The notes under the pieces were generated by a model. That model made no database searches, had not been told where the DNA came from, and saw nothing but the letters and a program-made list of their open reading frames with translations. A program made the position numbers and the translations under genes. Of a DNA stretch of 64,000 nucleotides, positions 12,801-27,913 are shown piece by piece (the stretch's first letter is position 1; each line of letters opens with the position of its first letter). The stretch spans positions 4,479,001 through 4,543,000 of the forward strand of contig NC_065573.1 in assembly GCF_937616625.2 (NCBI RefSeq). Direction: 5' to 3'. The DNA is from Mercurialis annua. Its lineage: Eukaryota > Streptophyta > Magnoliopsida > Malpighiales > Euphorbiaceae.

Positions 12801-15800
12801 GTTTGACCTTTTTAGAAATTTAAATCCAATCGTTTCATATTTTTAGAGATATAAGCCAAATGTTTACAAACGTTACGAAACAAATCCAAATGTTTCACCT
12901 TTTTAGCGATTTGAGCCAAATGTTTCCCTTTTTCGCAATTTAAACCAAACATTTACAAACATTACGAAACAAATCCAAATGTTTCACCTTTTTAGCGATT
13001 TAAACCAAACGTTTACAAACGTTGCGAAATAAAATCAAACTTTTTAAATGCTACGAAAAAAATCCAAACACTTCACATTTTCAGCGATTTAATCCAAACG
13101 TTTACAAACGTTACGAAACAAAATCAAGCGTTTCACCTATTTAGTGATTTAAGCCAAACGTTTACAAGCGTTAAGAAACAAATCCAAACATTTTCCTTTT
13201 TTAGCGATTTAAGCCAAACGTTTACAAACGTTACGAAACAAATCCAAACGTTTCACCTTTTTAGCGATTTATGTCAAACGTTTACAAAGGTTACGAAAGA
13301 AACCCAAATGTTTCGCCTTTTTAGCGATTTAAGCCAAAATGTTTACAAATGTTACGAAACAAATCCAAACGTTTCACCTTTTTAGCGAGTTAAGCCAAAA
13401 ATTTACAAAGGTTATGAAATAAATCCAATTGTTTTACATTTTTAGCAATTTGAGCCAAACATTTACAAACATTACGGAACAAATCCGAGCGTTTCCCCTT
13501 TTTAGCAATATAAGCCAAACGTTTACAAACGTTACAAAACAAATACAAGCGTTTCACCTTTTAAGCAATTTATGCCAAACGTTTACAAACATTATGAAAC
13601 AAATCCAAACGTTTCATCTTTTTATCGATTTAAGCTAAACATTTACAAACGTTACGAAACAAATCCAAACGTTTCACCTTTTTAGTAATTTAAGCAAAAC
13701 ATTTACAAACAATACAAAACAAATCTAAATGTTTCACCTTTTTGGAGATTTAAGCCAAACGTTTACAAACGTTTCGAAACAAATCTAAATGTTTTGCCTT
13801 TTTAGTAATTTAAGCCAAACGTTTACAAACGTTACGAAAAAAATCCAAACGTTTCACCTTTTTAGCGATTTAAGCCAAACGTTTACAAACGTTACGAAAA
13901 AAAACCAAATGTTTAAAATGTTACGAAACAAATCCAAACGTTTCACATTTTTACCGAATTAAGCCAAACGTCTACAAACGTTACGAAACAAAACCAAGAG
14001 TTTAACCTTTTTAGCAATTTAAGCCAAACGTTTACAAACATTACAAAACAAATCATAGCATTTCACTTTTTTAGAAATTTAATCCAAACCTTTACAAACG
14101 TTACGAAACAAATCCAAGCGTTTCACCTTTTTAACAATGTAAGCCAAACGTTTACAAACGTTATGAAACAAAGCCAAACGTTTCACCTTTTTAGCGATTT
14201 AAGGCAAACGTTTACAAATGTTACGAAACAAATCCAAACGTTTCACATTTTTAGCGATTTAAGCCAAACATTAACAAAGGTTAGGAAACAAATCCAAATG
14301 TTTTGCCTTTGTAGCAATTTGAGACAAACGTTTACAAACGTTACGAAACAAATCCAAACATTTCCCCTTTTTAGCAATTTCAGCCAAACGTTTACAAACT
14401 TTATGAAGCAAATCCAAGCATTTCCCCTTTTTAGAAATTTAAGCCAAATGTTTACAAACTTTACGAAACAAATCCAAACGTTTCACCTTTTTAGCGATTT
14501 AAGCCAAACGTTTACAAACGTTACAAAACAAATTCAAACGTTTTACCTTTTTAGCGATTTAAGCCAAACGTTACAAACATTTCGAAACAAATCCAAATGT
14601 TTCGCCTTATTAGCAATTTAAGCCAAACGTTTACAAACGTTACAAAACAAAATCAAACGTTTCACCTTTTTAGCGATTTAAGGCAAACGTTTACAAACGG
14701 TACAAAACAAATCCAAACGTTTCACCTTTTTAGCGATTTAATCGAAACGTTTACAAACATTACGAAACAAATTCAAACGTTTAAAACGTTACGAAACAAA
14801 TCCAAACGTTTCACATTTTTAGCGATTTAACCCAAACCTTTACAAACGTTACGAAACAAAACCACGCGTTTCATCTTTTTAGCAATTTAAGCCAAACATT
14901 TACAAACGTTACGAAACAAATTTAAACATTTTGCCTTTTCAGCGATTGAAGCCAAACATTTACAAACGTTACGAAAAAAATCCAAACATTTCAGCTTTTT
15001 AGCTATTTAAGCCAAACGTTTAAAATGTTACGAAAAGAATTCAAATGGTTTCCCTTTTTAGCAATTTAAGCCAAACATTTACTAACGTTAAGAAACAAAT
15101 CCAAACATTTTCCCTTTTTAGCAATTTAAGCCAAACGTTTACAAACATTACGAAACAAATCCAAGTGTTTCACCTTTTTAGCAAATTCAGTCAAACGTTT
15201 ACATAAGTTACGAAACGAATCCAAGTGTTTCACCTTTTTAGCAATTTAAGCCAAACGTTTACAGACATTATGAAACAAATCCAAACGTTTCACCTTTTTA
15301 GCGATTGAAGCTAAACATTTACACACGTTACCAAACAAAGCCAAACAATTACAAACGTTATGAAACAAATCCAAGTGTTTCACCTTATTAGAAATTTAAG
15401 CCAAACGTTTACAAACGTTACGAAAAAAATCCAAACGTTTCGCCTTTTTAGCGATTTAAGCCAAATGTTTACAAACATTACGAAACAAATCCAAACGTTT
15501 CACTTTTTTAGCGATTTAAGCAAAACATTAACAAAGGTTAGGAAACAAATCCAAATATTTCGCCTTTGTAGCAATTTGAGACAAACGTTTACAAATGTTA
15601 TGAAACAAATCCAAGCATTTCTCCTTTTTAGCAATTTCAGCCAAACGTTTACAAACTTTATGAAACAAATCCAAGCGTTTCCCCATTTTAGCAATTTAAG
15701 CCAAATGTTTACAAACTTTACGAAACAAATCCAAACGTTTCACCTTTTTAACGATTTAAGCCAAACGTTTACAAACGTTACAAAACAAATTCAAATGTTT

Positions 15801-18800
15801 CACCTTTTTAGCGATTTAAGCCAAACGTTTACAAACATTTCGAAACAAATCCAAACGTTTCGCCTTTTTAGCAATTTAAGCCAAATGTTTACAAACGTTA
15901 CGAAACAAATCCAAACGTTTCCCCTTTTTAGCGATTTAATCCAAAAGTTAACAAACGTTACGAAATAAATTCAAACGTTTAAAACGTTACGAAACAAATC
16001 CAACCGTTTCACCTTTTTAGCGATATAAGCCAAACATTTACAAACGTTACGAAACAAATCCAAACGTTTCACCTTTTTAGCGATGTAAGCCAAACGTTTT
16101 CCAAACTTTACGAAACAAAGCCAAACGTTTCACCTTTTTAGCAATTTAAATCCAAGAGTTTCATATTTTTAGAGATATAAGACAAACGTTTACAAACGTT
16201 ACGAAACAAATCCAAATGTTTCACCTTTTTAGCGATTTGAGCCAAACGTTTACCTTTTTTAGCGATTTAAGCCAAACATTTACAAATATTACGAAACAAA
16301 TCCAAATGTTTCACCTTTTTAGCGATTTAAGCCAAACGTTTACAAACGTTGTCAGATAAAACAAAACTTTTTAAATGTTACGAAACAAATTCAAACATTT
16401 CACATTTTTAGCGATTTAAGCCAAACGTTTACAAACATTACGAAACAAAACCAAGCATTTCACCTTTTTAGCGATTTAAGGCAAACGTTTACAAACGGTA
16501 CAAAACAAATCGAAACGTTTCACCTTCTTAGTGATTTAATCCAAACGTTTACAAACATTACGAAACAAATTCAAACGTTTAAAACGTTATGAAACAAATC
16601 CAAACGTTTCACATTTTTAGCGATTTAACCCAAACCTTTACAAACGTTATGAAACAAAACCAAGCGTTTCATCTTTTTAGCAATTTAAGCCAAACATTTA
16701 CAAACGTTACGAAACAAATTTAAACATTTTGCCTTTTTAGCGATTGAAACCAAACATTTACAAACGTTACGAAAAAAATCCAAACATTTCAGCTTTTTAG
16801 CTATTTAAGCCAAACGTTTAAAATTTTACGAAAAGAATCCAAATGTTTTCCCTTTTTAGCAATTTAAGCCAAACATTTACTAACGTTAAGAAACAAATCC
16901 AAACATTTCACCTTTTTAGCAATTTAAGCCAAACGTTTACAAACATTACGAAACAAATCCAAGTGTTTCACCTTTTTAGCAAATTAAGTCAAACGTTTAC
17001 AAAAGTTACGAAACAAATCCAAGTGTTTTACCTTTTTAGCAATTTAAGCCAAACGTTTACAGACATTACGAAACAAATCCAAACGTTTCACCTTTTTAGC
17101 GATTGAAGCTAAACATTTACACACGTTACGAAACAAAGCCAAACAATTACAAACGTTATGAAACAAATCCAAGTGTTTCACCTTATTAGAAATTTAAGCC
17201 AAACGTTTACAAACGTTACGAATTAAATCCAAACGTTTCGCCTTTTTAGCGATTTAAGCCCAACGTTTACAAACATTACGAAACAAATCCAAACGTTTCG
17301 CCTTTTTAGCGATTTAAGCAAAACATTAACAAAGGTTAGGAAACAAATCCAAATGTTTCGCCTTTGTAGCAATTTGAGACAAACGTTTACAAATGTTACG
17401 AAACAAATCCAAGCATTTCTCCTTTTTAGCAATTTCAGCCAAACGTTTACAAACTTTATGAAACAAATCCAAGCGTTTCCCCTTTTTAGCAATTTAAGCC
17501 AAATGTTTACAAACTTTACGAAACAAATCCAAACGTTTCACCTATTTAGCGATTTAAGCCAAACGTTTACAAACGTTACAAAACAAATTCAAATGTTTCA
17601 CCTTTTTAGCGATTTAAGCCAAACGTTTACAAACGTTTCGAAACAAATCCAAACGTTTCGCCTTTTTAGCAATTTAAGCCCAATGTTTACAAACGTTACG
17701 AAACAAATCCAAACGTTTCACCTTTTTAGCGATTTAATCCAAACGTTAACAAACGTTACGAAATAAATTCAAACGTTTAAAACGTTACGAAACAAATCCA
17801 AACGTTTCACCTTTTTAGCGATATAAGCCAAACATTTACAAACGTTACGAAACAAATCCAAACGTTTCACCTTTTTAGCGATTTAAGCCGAACGTTTTAC
17901 AAACTTTACGAAACAAAGCCAAACGTTTCACCTTTTTAGCAATTTAAATCCAAGCGTTTCATATTTTTAGAGATATAAGCCAAACGTTTACAAACGTTAC
18001 GAAACAAATCCAAATGTTTCACCTTTTTAGCGATTTGAGCCAAATGTTTACCTTTTTAGCGATTTAAGCCAAACATTTACAAATATTACGAAACAAATCC
18101 AAATGTTTCACCTTTTTAGCGATTTAAGCCAAACGTTTATAAACGTTGCAAAATAAAACCAGATGATTAAAACGTTACGAAACAAATACAAACGTTTCAC
18201 CTTTTTACCAATTTACGCCAAACGATTACAAACGTTACGAAACAAAACCAAGCGTTTCACCTTTTTAGCAATTTAAACCAAACGTTTACAAACATTACAA
18301 AACAAATCATAGCGTTTCACTTTTGTAGAAATATGAGCCAAACCTTTACAAACGTTACGAAAAAGATCCAAGCGTTTCACCTTTTTAACAATGTAAGCCA
18401 AACGTTTCACCTTTTTAGCGATTTAAGCCAAACGTTTACAAATGTTACGAAACAAATCCAAACGTTTCACATTTTTAACGATTTAAGCCAAACATTAACA
18501 AAGGTTAGGAAACAAATCCAAATGTTTCGCCTTTGTAGCAATTTGAGACAAACGTTTACAAACGTTACGAAACAAATCCAAGCATTTCCCCTTTTTAGCA
18601 ATTTCAGCCAAACGTTTACAAACTTTACGAAACAAATCCAAGCATTTCCCCTTTTTAGCAATTTAAGACAAATGTTTACAAAATTTACGAAACAAATACA
18701 AACGTTTCACCTTTTTAGTGATTTAAGCCAAACGTTTACAAATGTTACAAAACAAATTCAAACATTTCACCTTTTTAGCGATTTAAGCCAAACGTTAACA

Positions 18801-19723
18801 AACGTTTCGAAACAAATCCAAATGTTTCACCTTTTTAGCGATTTAAGCCAAACGTTTACAAATGTTACGAAATAAAACCAAACTTTTAAAACGTTACGAA
18901 ACAAATCCAAACATTTCACATTTTGAGCGAATTAAGCCAAACGTTGACAAACTTTGCGAAACTAAACCAAGCGTTTCACCTTTTTAGCAATTTAAATCAA
19001 ACGTTTACAAACATATCAAAACAAATCCAAGCGTTTCACTTTTTTAGCAATGTAAGCCAAACGTTTACAAACGTTACGAAACAAATTGAAGTGTTTCATC
19101 TTTTTAGCGATTAAAGCCAAACGTTTACAAGCGTTAAGAAACAAATCAAAACGTTTCCCCTTTTTAGCGATTTAAGCCAAACGTTTACAAACGTTACAAA
19201 ACAAATCCTAATGTTACACCTTTTTAGCGATTTAAGTCAAACGTTTAGAAAGGTTATGAAACAAACCCAAATGTTTCGCCTTTTTAGCAATTTGAGCCAA
19301 ACGTTTACAAACAATACGAAAAAAATCAAAGCATTTCCCCTTTTTAGCAATTTAAGCCAAACGTTTACAAACGTTATGAAACACATCCAAGCATTTCATC
19401 TTTTTAGAAATTTAAGCCAAACGTTTACAAAAATTACGAAACAAATCCAAACGTTTCACCTTTTTAGCGATTTAAGCCAAATATTTACAAACGTTACGAA
19501 ACAAGTCCAAAAGTTTCACCTTTTTATCACTTTAAGCCAAACATTTACAAACGATACAAAACAAATCTAAACGTTTCACCTTTTTAGCAATTTAAGCCAA
19601 ACATTTTACCTTTTTAGCAATTTAAGCCAAACGTTTACAAACATTACGAAACAAATCCAAACGTTTCACCTTTTTAGCGATTTAAGCCAAACGTTTTACA
19701 AACTTTACGAAACAAAGCCAAAC
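12801..19723. repeat. Higher-order repeat L1 (6923 bp)
   Basis: The start is set at the rare GTTTGACCTTTTTAGAAATT variant at 12801, which recurs at 19724, giving a 6923-bp unit of about 115 monomers. Further anchors repeat with the same spacing: the TCCAATTGTTTTACATT monomer at 13429 and 20342 (6913), and monomers at 15360/22263, 16843/23746 and 17353/24256 (all 6903). The 10-20 bp shifts come from small indels. Only 12801 to about 18150 has a partner in L2. The remainder, 18150-19683, matches segments at about 28660-30120, 35520-36980, 40760-42220 and 46500-47960, so L1 and the central units belong to one higher-order family. Confidence 0.88.
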
Positions 19724-22700
19724 GTTTGACCTTTTTAGAAATTTAAATCCAATCGTTTCATATTTTTAGAGATATAAGCCAAATGTTTACAAACGTTACG
19801 AAACAAATCCAAATGTTTCACCTTTTTAGCGATTTGAGCCAAATGTTTCCCTTTTTTCGCGATTTAAACCAAACATTACGAAACAAATCCAAATGTTTCA
19901 CCTTTTTAGCGATTTAAACCAAACGTTTACAAACGTTGCGAAATAAAACCAAACTTTTTAAATGCTACAAAAAAATCCAAACACTTCACATTTTCAGCGA
20001 TTTAATCCAAACGTTTACAAACGTTACGAAACAAAATCAAGCGTTTCACCTTTTTAGTAATTTAAGCCAAACGTTTACAAGCGTTAAGAAACAAATCCAA
20101 ACATTTCCCTTTTTTAGCGATTTAAGCCAAACGTTTACAAACGTTACGAAACAAATCCAAACGTTTCACCTTTTTAGCGATTTATGTCAAACGTTTACAA
20201 AGGTTACGAAAGAAACCCAAATGTTTCGCCTTTTTAGCGATTTAAGCCAAAATGTTTACAAATGTTACGAAACAAATCCAAACGTTTCACCTTTTTAGCG
20301 AGTTAAGCCAAAAATTTACAAAGGTTATGAAGTAAATCCAATTGTTTTACATTTTTAGCAATTTGAGCCAAACGTTTACAAACATTACGGAACAAATCCG
20401 AGCGTTTCCCCTTTTTAGCAATTTAAGCCAAACGTTTACAAACGTTACAAAACAAATACAAGCGTTTCACCTTTTAAGCAATTTATGCCAAACGTTTACA
20501 AACATTACGAAACAAATCCAAACGTTTCATCTTTTTATCGATTTAAGCTAAACATTTACAAACGTTACGAAACAAATCCAAACGTTTCACCTTTTTAGCA
20601 ATTTAAGCAAAACATTTACAAACAATACAAAACAAATCTAAATGTTTCACCTTTTTGGAGATTTAAGCCAAACGTTTACAAATGTTTCGAAACAAATCTA
20701 AATGTTTTGCCTTTTTAGTAATTTAAGCCAAACGTTTACAAACGTTACGAAAAAAATCCAAACGTTTCACCTTTTTAGCGATTTAAGCCAAACGTTTACA
20801 AACGTTACGAAAAAAAACCAAATGTTTAAAATGTTACGAAACAAATCCAAACGTTTCACATTTTTACCGAATTAAGCCAAACGTCTACAAACGTTACGAA
20901 ACAAAACCAAGAGTTTCACCTTTTTAGCTATTTAAGCCAAACGTTTACAAACATTACAAAACAAATCATAGCATTTCACTTTTTTAGAAATTTAATCCAA
21001 ACCTTTACAAACGTTACGAAACAAATCCAAGCGTTTCACCTTTTTAACAATGTAAGCCAAACGTTTACAAACGTTATGAAACAAAGCCAAACGTTTTACC
21101 TTTTTAGCGATTTAAGCCAAACGTTTACAAATGTTACGAAACAAATCCAAACGTTTCACATTTTTAGCGATTTAAGCCAAACATTAACAAAGGTTAGGAA
21201 ACAAATCCAAATGTTTTGCCTTTGTAGCAATTTGCGACAAACGTTACGAAACAAATCCAAACATTTCCCCTTTTTAGCAATTTCAGCCAAACGTTTACAA
21301 ACTTTATGAAGCAAATCCAAGCATTTCCCCTTTTTAGAAATTTAAGCCAAATGTTTACAAACTTTACGAAACAAATCCAAACGTTTCACCTTTTTAGCGA
21401 TTTAAGCCAAACGTTTATAAACGTTACAAAACAAATTCAAACGTTTTACCTTTTTAGCGATTTAAGCCAAACGTTACAAACATTTCGAAACAAATCCAAA
21501 TGTTTCGCCTTATTAGCAATTTAAGCCAAACGTTTACAAACGTTACAAAACAAAATCAAACGTTTCACCTTTTTAGCGATTTAAGGCAAACGTTTACAAA
21601 CGGTACAAAACAAATCCAAACGTTTCTCCTTTTTAGCGATTTAATCCAAACGTTTACAAACATTACGAAACAAATTCAAACGTTTAAAACGTTACGAAAC
21701 AAATCCAAACGTTTCACATTTTTAGCGATTTAACCCAAACCTTTACAAACGTTACGAAACAAAACCACGCGTTTCATCTTTTTAACAATTTAAGCCAAAC
21801 ATTTACAAACGTTACGAAACAAATTTAAACATTTTGCCTTTTCAGCGATTGAAGCCAAACATTTACAAACGTTACGAAACAAATCCAAACATTTCAGCTT
21901 TTTAGCTATTTAAGCCAAACGTTTAAAATTTTACGAAAGGAATCCAAATGTTTTCCCTTTTTAGCAATTTAAGCCAAACATTTACTAACGTTAAGAAACA
22001 AATCCAAACATTTTCCCTTTTTAGCAATTTAAGCCAAACGTTTACAAACATTACGAAACAAATCCAAGTGTTTCACCTTTTTAGCAAATTCAGTCAAACG
22101 TTTACATAAGTTACGAAACGAATCCAAGTGTTTCACCTTTTTAGCAATTTAAGCCAAACGTTTACAGACATTACGAAACAAATCCAAACGTTTCACCTTT
22201 TTAGCGATTGAAGCTAAACATTTACACACGTTACCAAACAAAGCCAAACAATTACAAACGTTATGAAACAAATCCAAGTGTTTCACCTTATTAGAAATTT
22301 AAGCCAAACGTTTACAAACGTTACGAAAAAAATCCAAACGTTTCGCCTTTTTAGCGATTTAAGCCAAATGTTTACAAACATTACGAAACAAATCCAAACG
22401 TTTCACTTTTTTAGCGATTTAAGCAAAACATTAACAAAGGTTAGGAAACAAATCCAAATATTTCGCCTTTGTAGCAATTTGAGACAAACGCTTACAAATG
22501 TTATGAAACAAATCCAAGCATTTCTCCTTTTTAGCAATTTCAGCCAAACGTTTACAAACTTTATGAAACAAATCCAAGTGTTTCCCCATTTTAGCAATTT
22601 AAGCCAAATGTTTACAAACTTTACGAAACAAATCCAAACGTTTCACCTTTTTAACGATTTAAGCCAAACGTTTACAAACGTTACAAAACAAATTCAAATG

Positions 22701-25060
22701 TTTCACCTTTTTAACGATTTAAGCCAAACGTTTACAAACATTTCGAAACAAATCCAAACGTTTCGCCTTTTTAGCAATTTAAGCCAAATGTTTACAAACG
22801 TTACGAAACAAATCCAAACGTTTCCCCTTTTTAGCGATTTAATCCAAACGTTAACAAACGTTACGAAATAAATTCAAACGTTTAAAACGTTACGAAACAA
22901 ATCCAACCGTTTCACCTTTTTAGCGATATAAGCCAAACATTTACAAACGTTACGAAACAAATCCAAACGTTTCACCTTTTTAGCGATGTAAGCCAAACGT
23001 TTTCCAAACTTTACGAAACAAAGCCAAACGTTTCACCTTTTTAGCAATTTAAATCCAAGAGTTTCATATTTTTAGAGATATAAGACAAACGTTTACAAAC
23101 GTTACGAAACAAATCCAAATGTTTCACCTTTTTAGCGATTTGAGGCAAACGTTTACCTTTTTTAGCGATTTAAGCCAAACATTTACAAATATTACGAAAC
23201 AAATCCAAATGTTTCACCTTTTTAGCGATTTAAGCCAAACGTTTACAAACGTTGTCAGATAAAACAAAACTTTTTAAATGTTACGAAACAAATTCAAACA
23301 TTTCACATTTTTAGCGATTTAAGCCAAACGTTTACAAACGTTACGAAACAAAACCAAGCATTTCACCTTTTTAGCGATTTAAGGCAAAAGTTTACAAACG
23401 GTACAAAACAAATCGAAACGTTTCACCTTTTTAGCGATTTAATCCAAACGCTTACAAACATTACGAAACAAATTCAAACGTTTAAAACGTTATGAAACAA
23501 ATCCAAACGTTTCACATTTTTAGCGATTTAACCCAAACCTTTACAAACGTTATGAAACAAAACCAAGCGTTTCATCTTTTTAGCAATTTAAGCCAAACAT
23601 TTACAAACGTTACGAAACAAATTTAAACATTTTGCCTTTTTAGCGATTGAAACCAAACATTTACAAACGTTACGAAAAAAATCCAAACATTTCAGCTTTT
23701 TAGCTATTTAAGCCAAACGTTTAAAATTTTACGAAAAGAATCCAAATGTTTTCCCTTTTTAGCAATTTAAGCCAAACATTTACTAACGTTAAGAAACAAA
23801 TCCAAACATTTCACCTTTTTAGCAATTTAAGCCAAACGTTTACAAACATTACGAAACAAATCCAAGTGTTTCACCTTTTTAGCAAATTAAGTCAAACGTT
23901 TACAAAAGTTACGAAACAAATCCAAGTGTTTTACCTTTTTAGCAATTTAAGCCAAACATTTACAGACATTACGAAACAAATCCAAACGTTTCACCTTTTT
24001 AGCGATTGAAGCTAAACATTTACACACGTTACGAAACAAAGCCAAACAATTACAAACGTTATGAAACAAATCCAAGTGTTTCACCTTATTAGAAATTTAA
24101 GCCAAACGTTTACAAACGTTACGAATTAAATCCAAACGTTTCGCCTTTTTAGCGATTTAAGCCCAACGTTTACAAACATTACGAAACAAATCCAAACGTT
24201 TCGCCTTTTTAGCGATTTAAGCAAAACATTAACAAAGGTTAGGAAACAAATCCAAATGTTTCGCCTTTGTAGCAATTTGAGACAAACGTTTACAAATGTT
24301 ACGAAACAAATCCAAGCATTTCTCCTTTTTAGCAATTTCAGCCAAACGTTTACAAACTTTATGAAACAAATCCAAGCGTTTCCCCTTTTTAGCAATTTAA
24401 GCCAAATGTTTACAAACTTTACGAAACAAATCCAAACGTTTCACCTATTTAGCGATTTAAGCCAAACGTTTACAAACATTACAAAACAAATTCAAATGTT
24501 TCACCTTTTTAGCGATTTAAGCCAAACGTTTACAAACGTTTCGAAACAAATCCAAACGTTTCGCCTTTTTAGCAATTTAAGCCCAATGTTTACAAACGTT
24601 ACGAAACAAATCCAAACGTTTTACCTTTTTAGCGATTTAATCCAAACGTTAACAAACGTTACGAAATAAATTCAAACGTTTAAAACGTTACGAAACAAAT
24701 CCAAACGTTTCACCTTTTTAGCGATATAAGCCAAACATTTACAAACGTTACGAAACAAATCCAAACGTTTCACCTTTTTAGCGATTTAAGCCGAACGTTT
24801 TACAAACTTTACGAAACAAAGCCAAACGTTTCACCTTTTTAGCAATTTAAATCCAAGCGTTTCATATTTTTAGAGATATAAGCCAAACGTTTACAAACGT
24901 TACGAAACAAATCCAAATGTTTCACCTTTTTAGCGATTTGAGCCAAACGTTTACCTTTTTTAGCGATTTAAGCCAAACATTTACAAATATTACGAAACAA
25001 ATCCAAATGTTTCACCTTTTTAGCGATTTAAGCCAAACGTTTATAAACGTTGTGAAATAA
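19724..25060. repeat. Higher-order repeat L2, partial copy of L1
   Basis: This segment repeats 12801 to about 18150 almost monomer for monomer at an offset of 6923 falling to 6903. The conceptual 87-residue translations starting at 16843 and 23746 are identical, and the 202-codon frames at 15360 and 22263 differ at only a few residues. Differences include a shortened monomer near 21240 and one near 19875. At about 25055 L1 turns to an AGATGATTAAAACG monomer, whereas L2 turns to the CAAACTTTTTAAATG monomer that leads into the central units. This marks a recombination switch point. Confidence 0.88.
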
Positions 25061-25275
25061 AACCAAACTTTTTAAATGTTACGAAACAAATTCAAACATT
25101 TCACATTTTTAGCGATTTAAGCCAAACGTTTACAAACGTTACGAAACAAAACCAAGCATTTCACCTTTTTCGCAATTTAAGCCAAACGTTTACAAACGTT
25201 ACGAAACAAATCCAAGCGTTTCACCTTTTTAGCAATTTAAGCCAAACGTTTACAAACGTTACGAAACAAATCCAA

Positions 25276-27913
25276 GTGTTTCACTTTTTTAGCAATTTAA
25301 GCAAAACATTTACAAGCGTTAAGAAACAAATCCAAACATTTCCCCTTTTTAGCGATTTAAACCAAATGTTTACAAATGTTACGAAACAAATCCAAATGTT
25401 TAACCTTTTTAGCGATTTATGTCAAACGTTTACAAAGGTTATGAAACAAACCCAAATGTTTCTCCTTTTTAGCGTTTTAAGCCAAAATGTTTACAAATGT
25501 AACAAAACAAATCCAAATGTTTCACTTTTTTAGCGAGTTAATCCAAAAATTTACAAAGGTTATGAAATAAATCCAATTGTTTCACATTTTTAGCAATTTG
25601 GGCCAAACGTTTCCCTTTTTTAGCAATTTAAGCCAAACATTTACAAACATTACGAAACAAATCCAAATGTTTCACCTTTTTCGCGATTTAAACCAAAAAT
25701 TTACTAACGTTGCGAAATAAAACCAAACTTTTTAAATGTTACGAAACAAATCCAAACATTTCACATTTTTAGCGATTTAATCCAAACGTTTACAAACGTT
25801 ACGAAACAAAACCAAGCGTTTCACCTTTTTAGCAATTTAAGCTAAACGTTTACAAACATTATGAAACAAATCCAAGCGTTTCACTTTTTTTAGCAATTTA
25901 AGCCAAACATTTACAAACGTTACGAAACAAATCCAAGCGTTTCACCATTTTAGTGATTTAAGCCAAACGTTTACAAGCGTTAAGAAACAAATCCAAACAT
26001 TTCTTCTTTTTAGCGATTTAAGCCAAATGTTTACAAACGTTACGAAACAAATCCAAACGTTTCACCTTTTTAGCGATTTATGTCAAACGTTTACAAAGGT
26101 TATGAATGAAACCCAAATGGTTCGCCTTTTTAGCGATTTAAGCCAAAATGTTTACAAAGGTTACTAAACAAATCCAAATGTTTCACCTTTTCAGCGAGTT
26201 AAGCCAAAAATTTACAAAGGTTATGAAATAAATCCAATTGTTTCACATTTTTAGCAATTTAAGCTAAACATTTACAAACGTTAGGAAACAAATCCGAGTG
26301 TTTCCCCTTTTTAGCAATTTACGCCAAACGTTTACAAACGTTACAAAACAAATCCAAGCGTTTCACCTTTTTAGCAATTTAAGACAAACGTTTACAAACA
26401 TTACGAAACAAATCCAAACGTTTCATCTTTTTAGCGATTTAAGCCAAACATTTACAAACATTACGAAACAAATTCAAACGTTTCACCTTTTTAGCAACTT
26501 AAGCCAAACATTTACAAACGATACAAAACAAATCTAAATGTTTCACCTTTTTAGAGATTTAAGCCAAACGTTTACAAATGTTTCGAAACAAATCTAAATG
26601 TTTTGCCTTTTTAGTAATTTAAGCCAAACGTTTACAAACATTACGAAACAAATCCAAACGTTTCACCTTTTTAGCGATTTAAGCCAAACGTTTACAAACG
26701 TTACGAAATAAAACCAAATCTTTAAAACGTTACGAAACAAATCCAAACGTTTCACATTTTTACTGATTTAAGCCAAACGTTTACAAACGTTACGAAACAA
26801 AACCAAGCGTTTCACCTTTTTAGCAATTTAAGCCAAACGTTTACAAACATTACAAAACAAATCATAGCGTTTCACTTTTTTAGAAATTTAAGCCAAACCT
26901 TTACAAACGTTACGAAAAAAATCCAAGCGTTTCACCTTTTTAACAATGTAAGCCAAACGTTTACAAACACTATGAAACAAAGCCAAACGTTTAATACGTT
27001 ACGAAACAAAACCAAACGTTTAAAACGTTACGAAACAAATCCAAACGTTTCATAATTTTAGCGATTTAACCCAAACCTTTACAAACGTTACGAAACAAAA
27101 CCAAGCGTTTCCTCGTTTTAGCAATTTAAGCCAAACATTTACAAACGTTACGAAAAAATTTAAACATTTTGCCTTTTTAGCGATTGAATCCAAACATTTA
27201 CAAACGTTACGAAAAAAATCCAAACATTTCACCTTTTTAGCTATTTAAGCCAAACGTTTAAAATGTTACGAAAATAATCCAAATGTTTTCCTTTTTTAGC
27301 AATTTAAGCCAAACATTTACTAACGTTACGAAACAAATCCAAACATTTTACCTTTTTAGCAATTTAAGCCAAACGTTTACAAACATTACGAAACAAATCC
27401 AAACGTTTCACCTTTTTAGCGATTTAAGCCGAACGTTTTACAAACTTTACGAAACAAAGCCAAACGTTTCACCTTTTTAGCAATTTAAATCCAAGAGTTT
27501 CATATTTTTAGAGATATAAGCCAAACGTTTACAAACGTTACGAAACAAATCCAAATGTTTCACCTTTTTAGCGATTTGAGCCAAACGTTTACCTTTTTTA
27601 GCGATTTAAGCCAAACATTTACAAATATTACGAAACAAATCCAAATGTTTCACCTTTTTAGCGATTTAAGCCAAACGTTTACAAACGTTGCGAAATAAAA
27701 CCAAACTTTTTAAATGTTACGAAACAAATTCAAACATTTCACATTTTTAGCGATTTAAGCCAAACGTTTACAAACGTTACGAAACAAAACCAAGCATTTC
27801 ACCTTTTTCGCAATTTAAGCCAAACGTTTACAAACGTTACGAAACAAATCCAAGCGTTTCACCTTTTTAGCAATTTAAGCCAAACGTTTACAAACGTTAC
27901 GAAACAAATCCAA
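25276..27913. repeat. Higher-order repeat R0 (2638 bp, shortened unit)
   Basis: The anchor monomer, starting ATGTTTCACTTTTTTAGC-like and followed by TTACAAGCGTTAAG, occurs at 25276 and again at 27914. R0 lacks the roughly 2.6 kb that R1 has between about 28240 and 30880. The switch is visible near 25595, where an AATTTGGGCC monomer runs straight into the half-monomer that in R1 lies at about 30885. Its length is close to half that of R1, as expected from unequal exchange between related parts of one unit. Confidence 0.85.
26983..27040. repeat. Two consecutive B-half-only monomers (29 bp each)
   Basis: CCAAACG boxes start at 26983, 27012 and 27041. The two short units keep the ACGTTACGAAAC part and lack the CACCTTTTTAGCGATTTAAG part. 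The same pair recurs in later copies near 32265, 39113, 44358, 50050 and 61710, so the deletion predates amplification of the higher-order unit. Confidence 0.85.
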
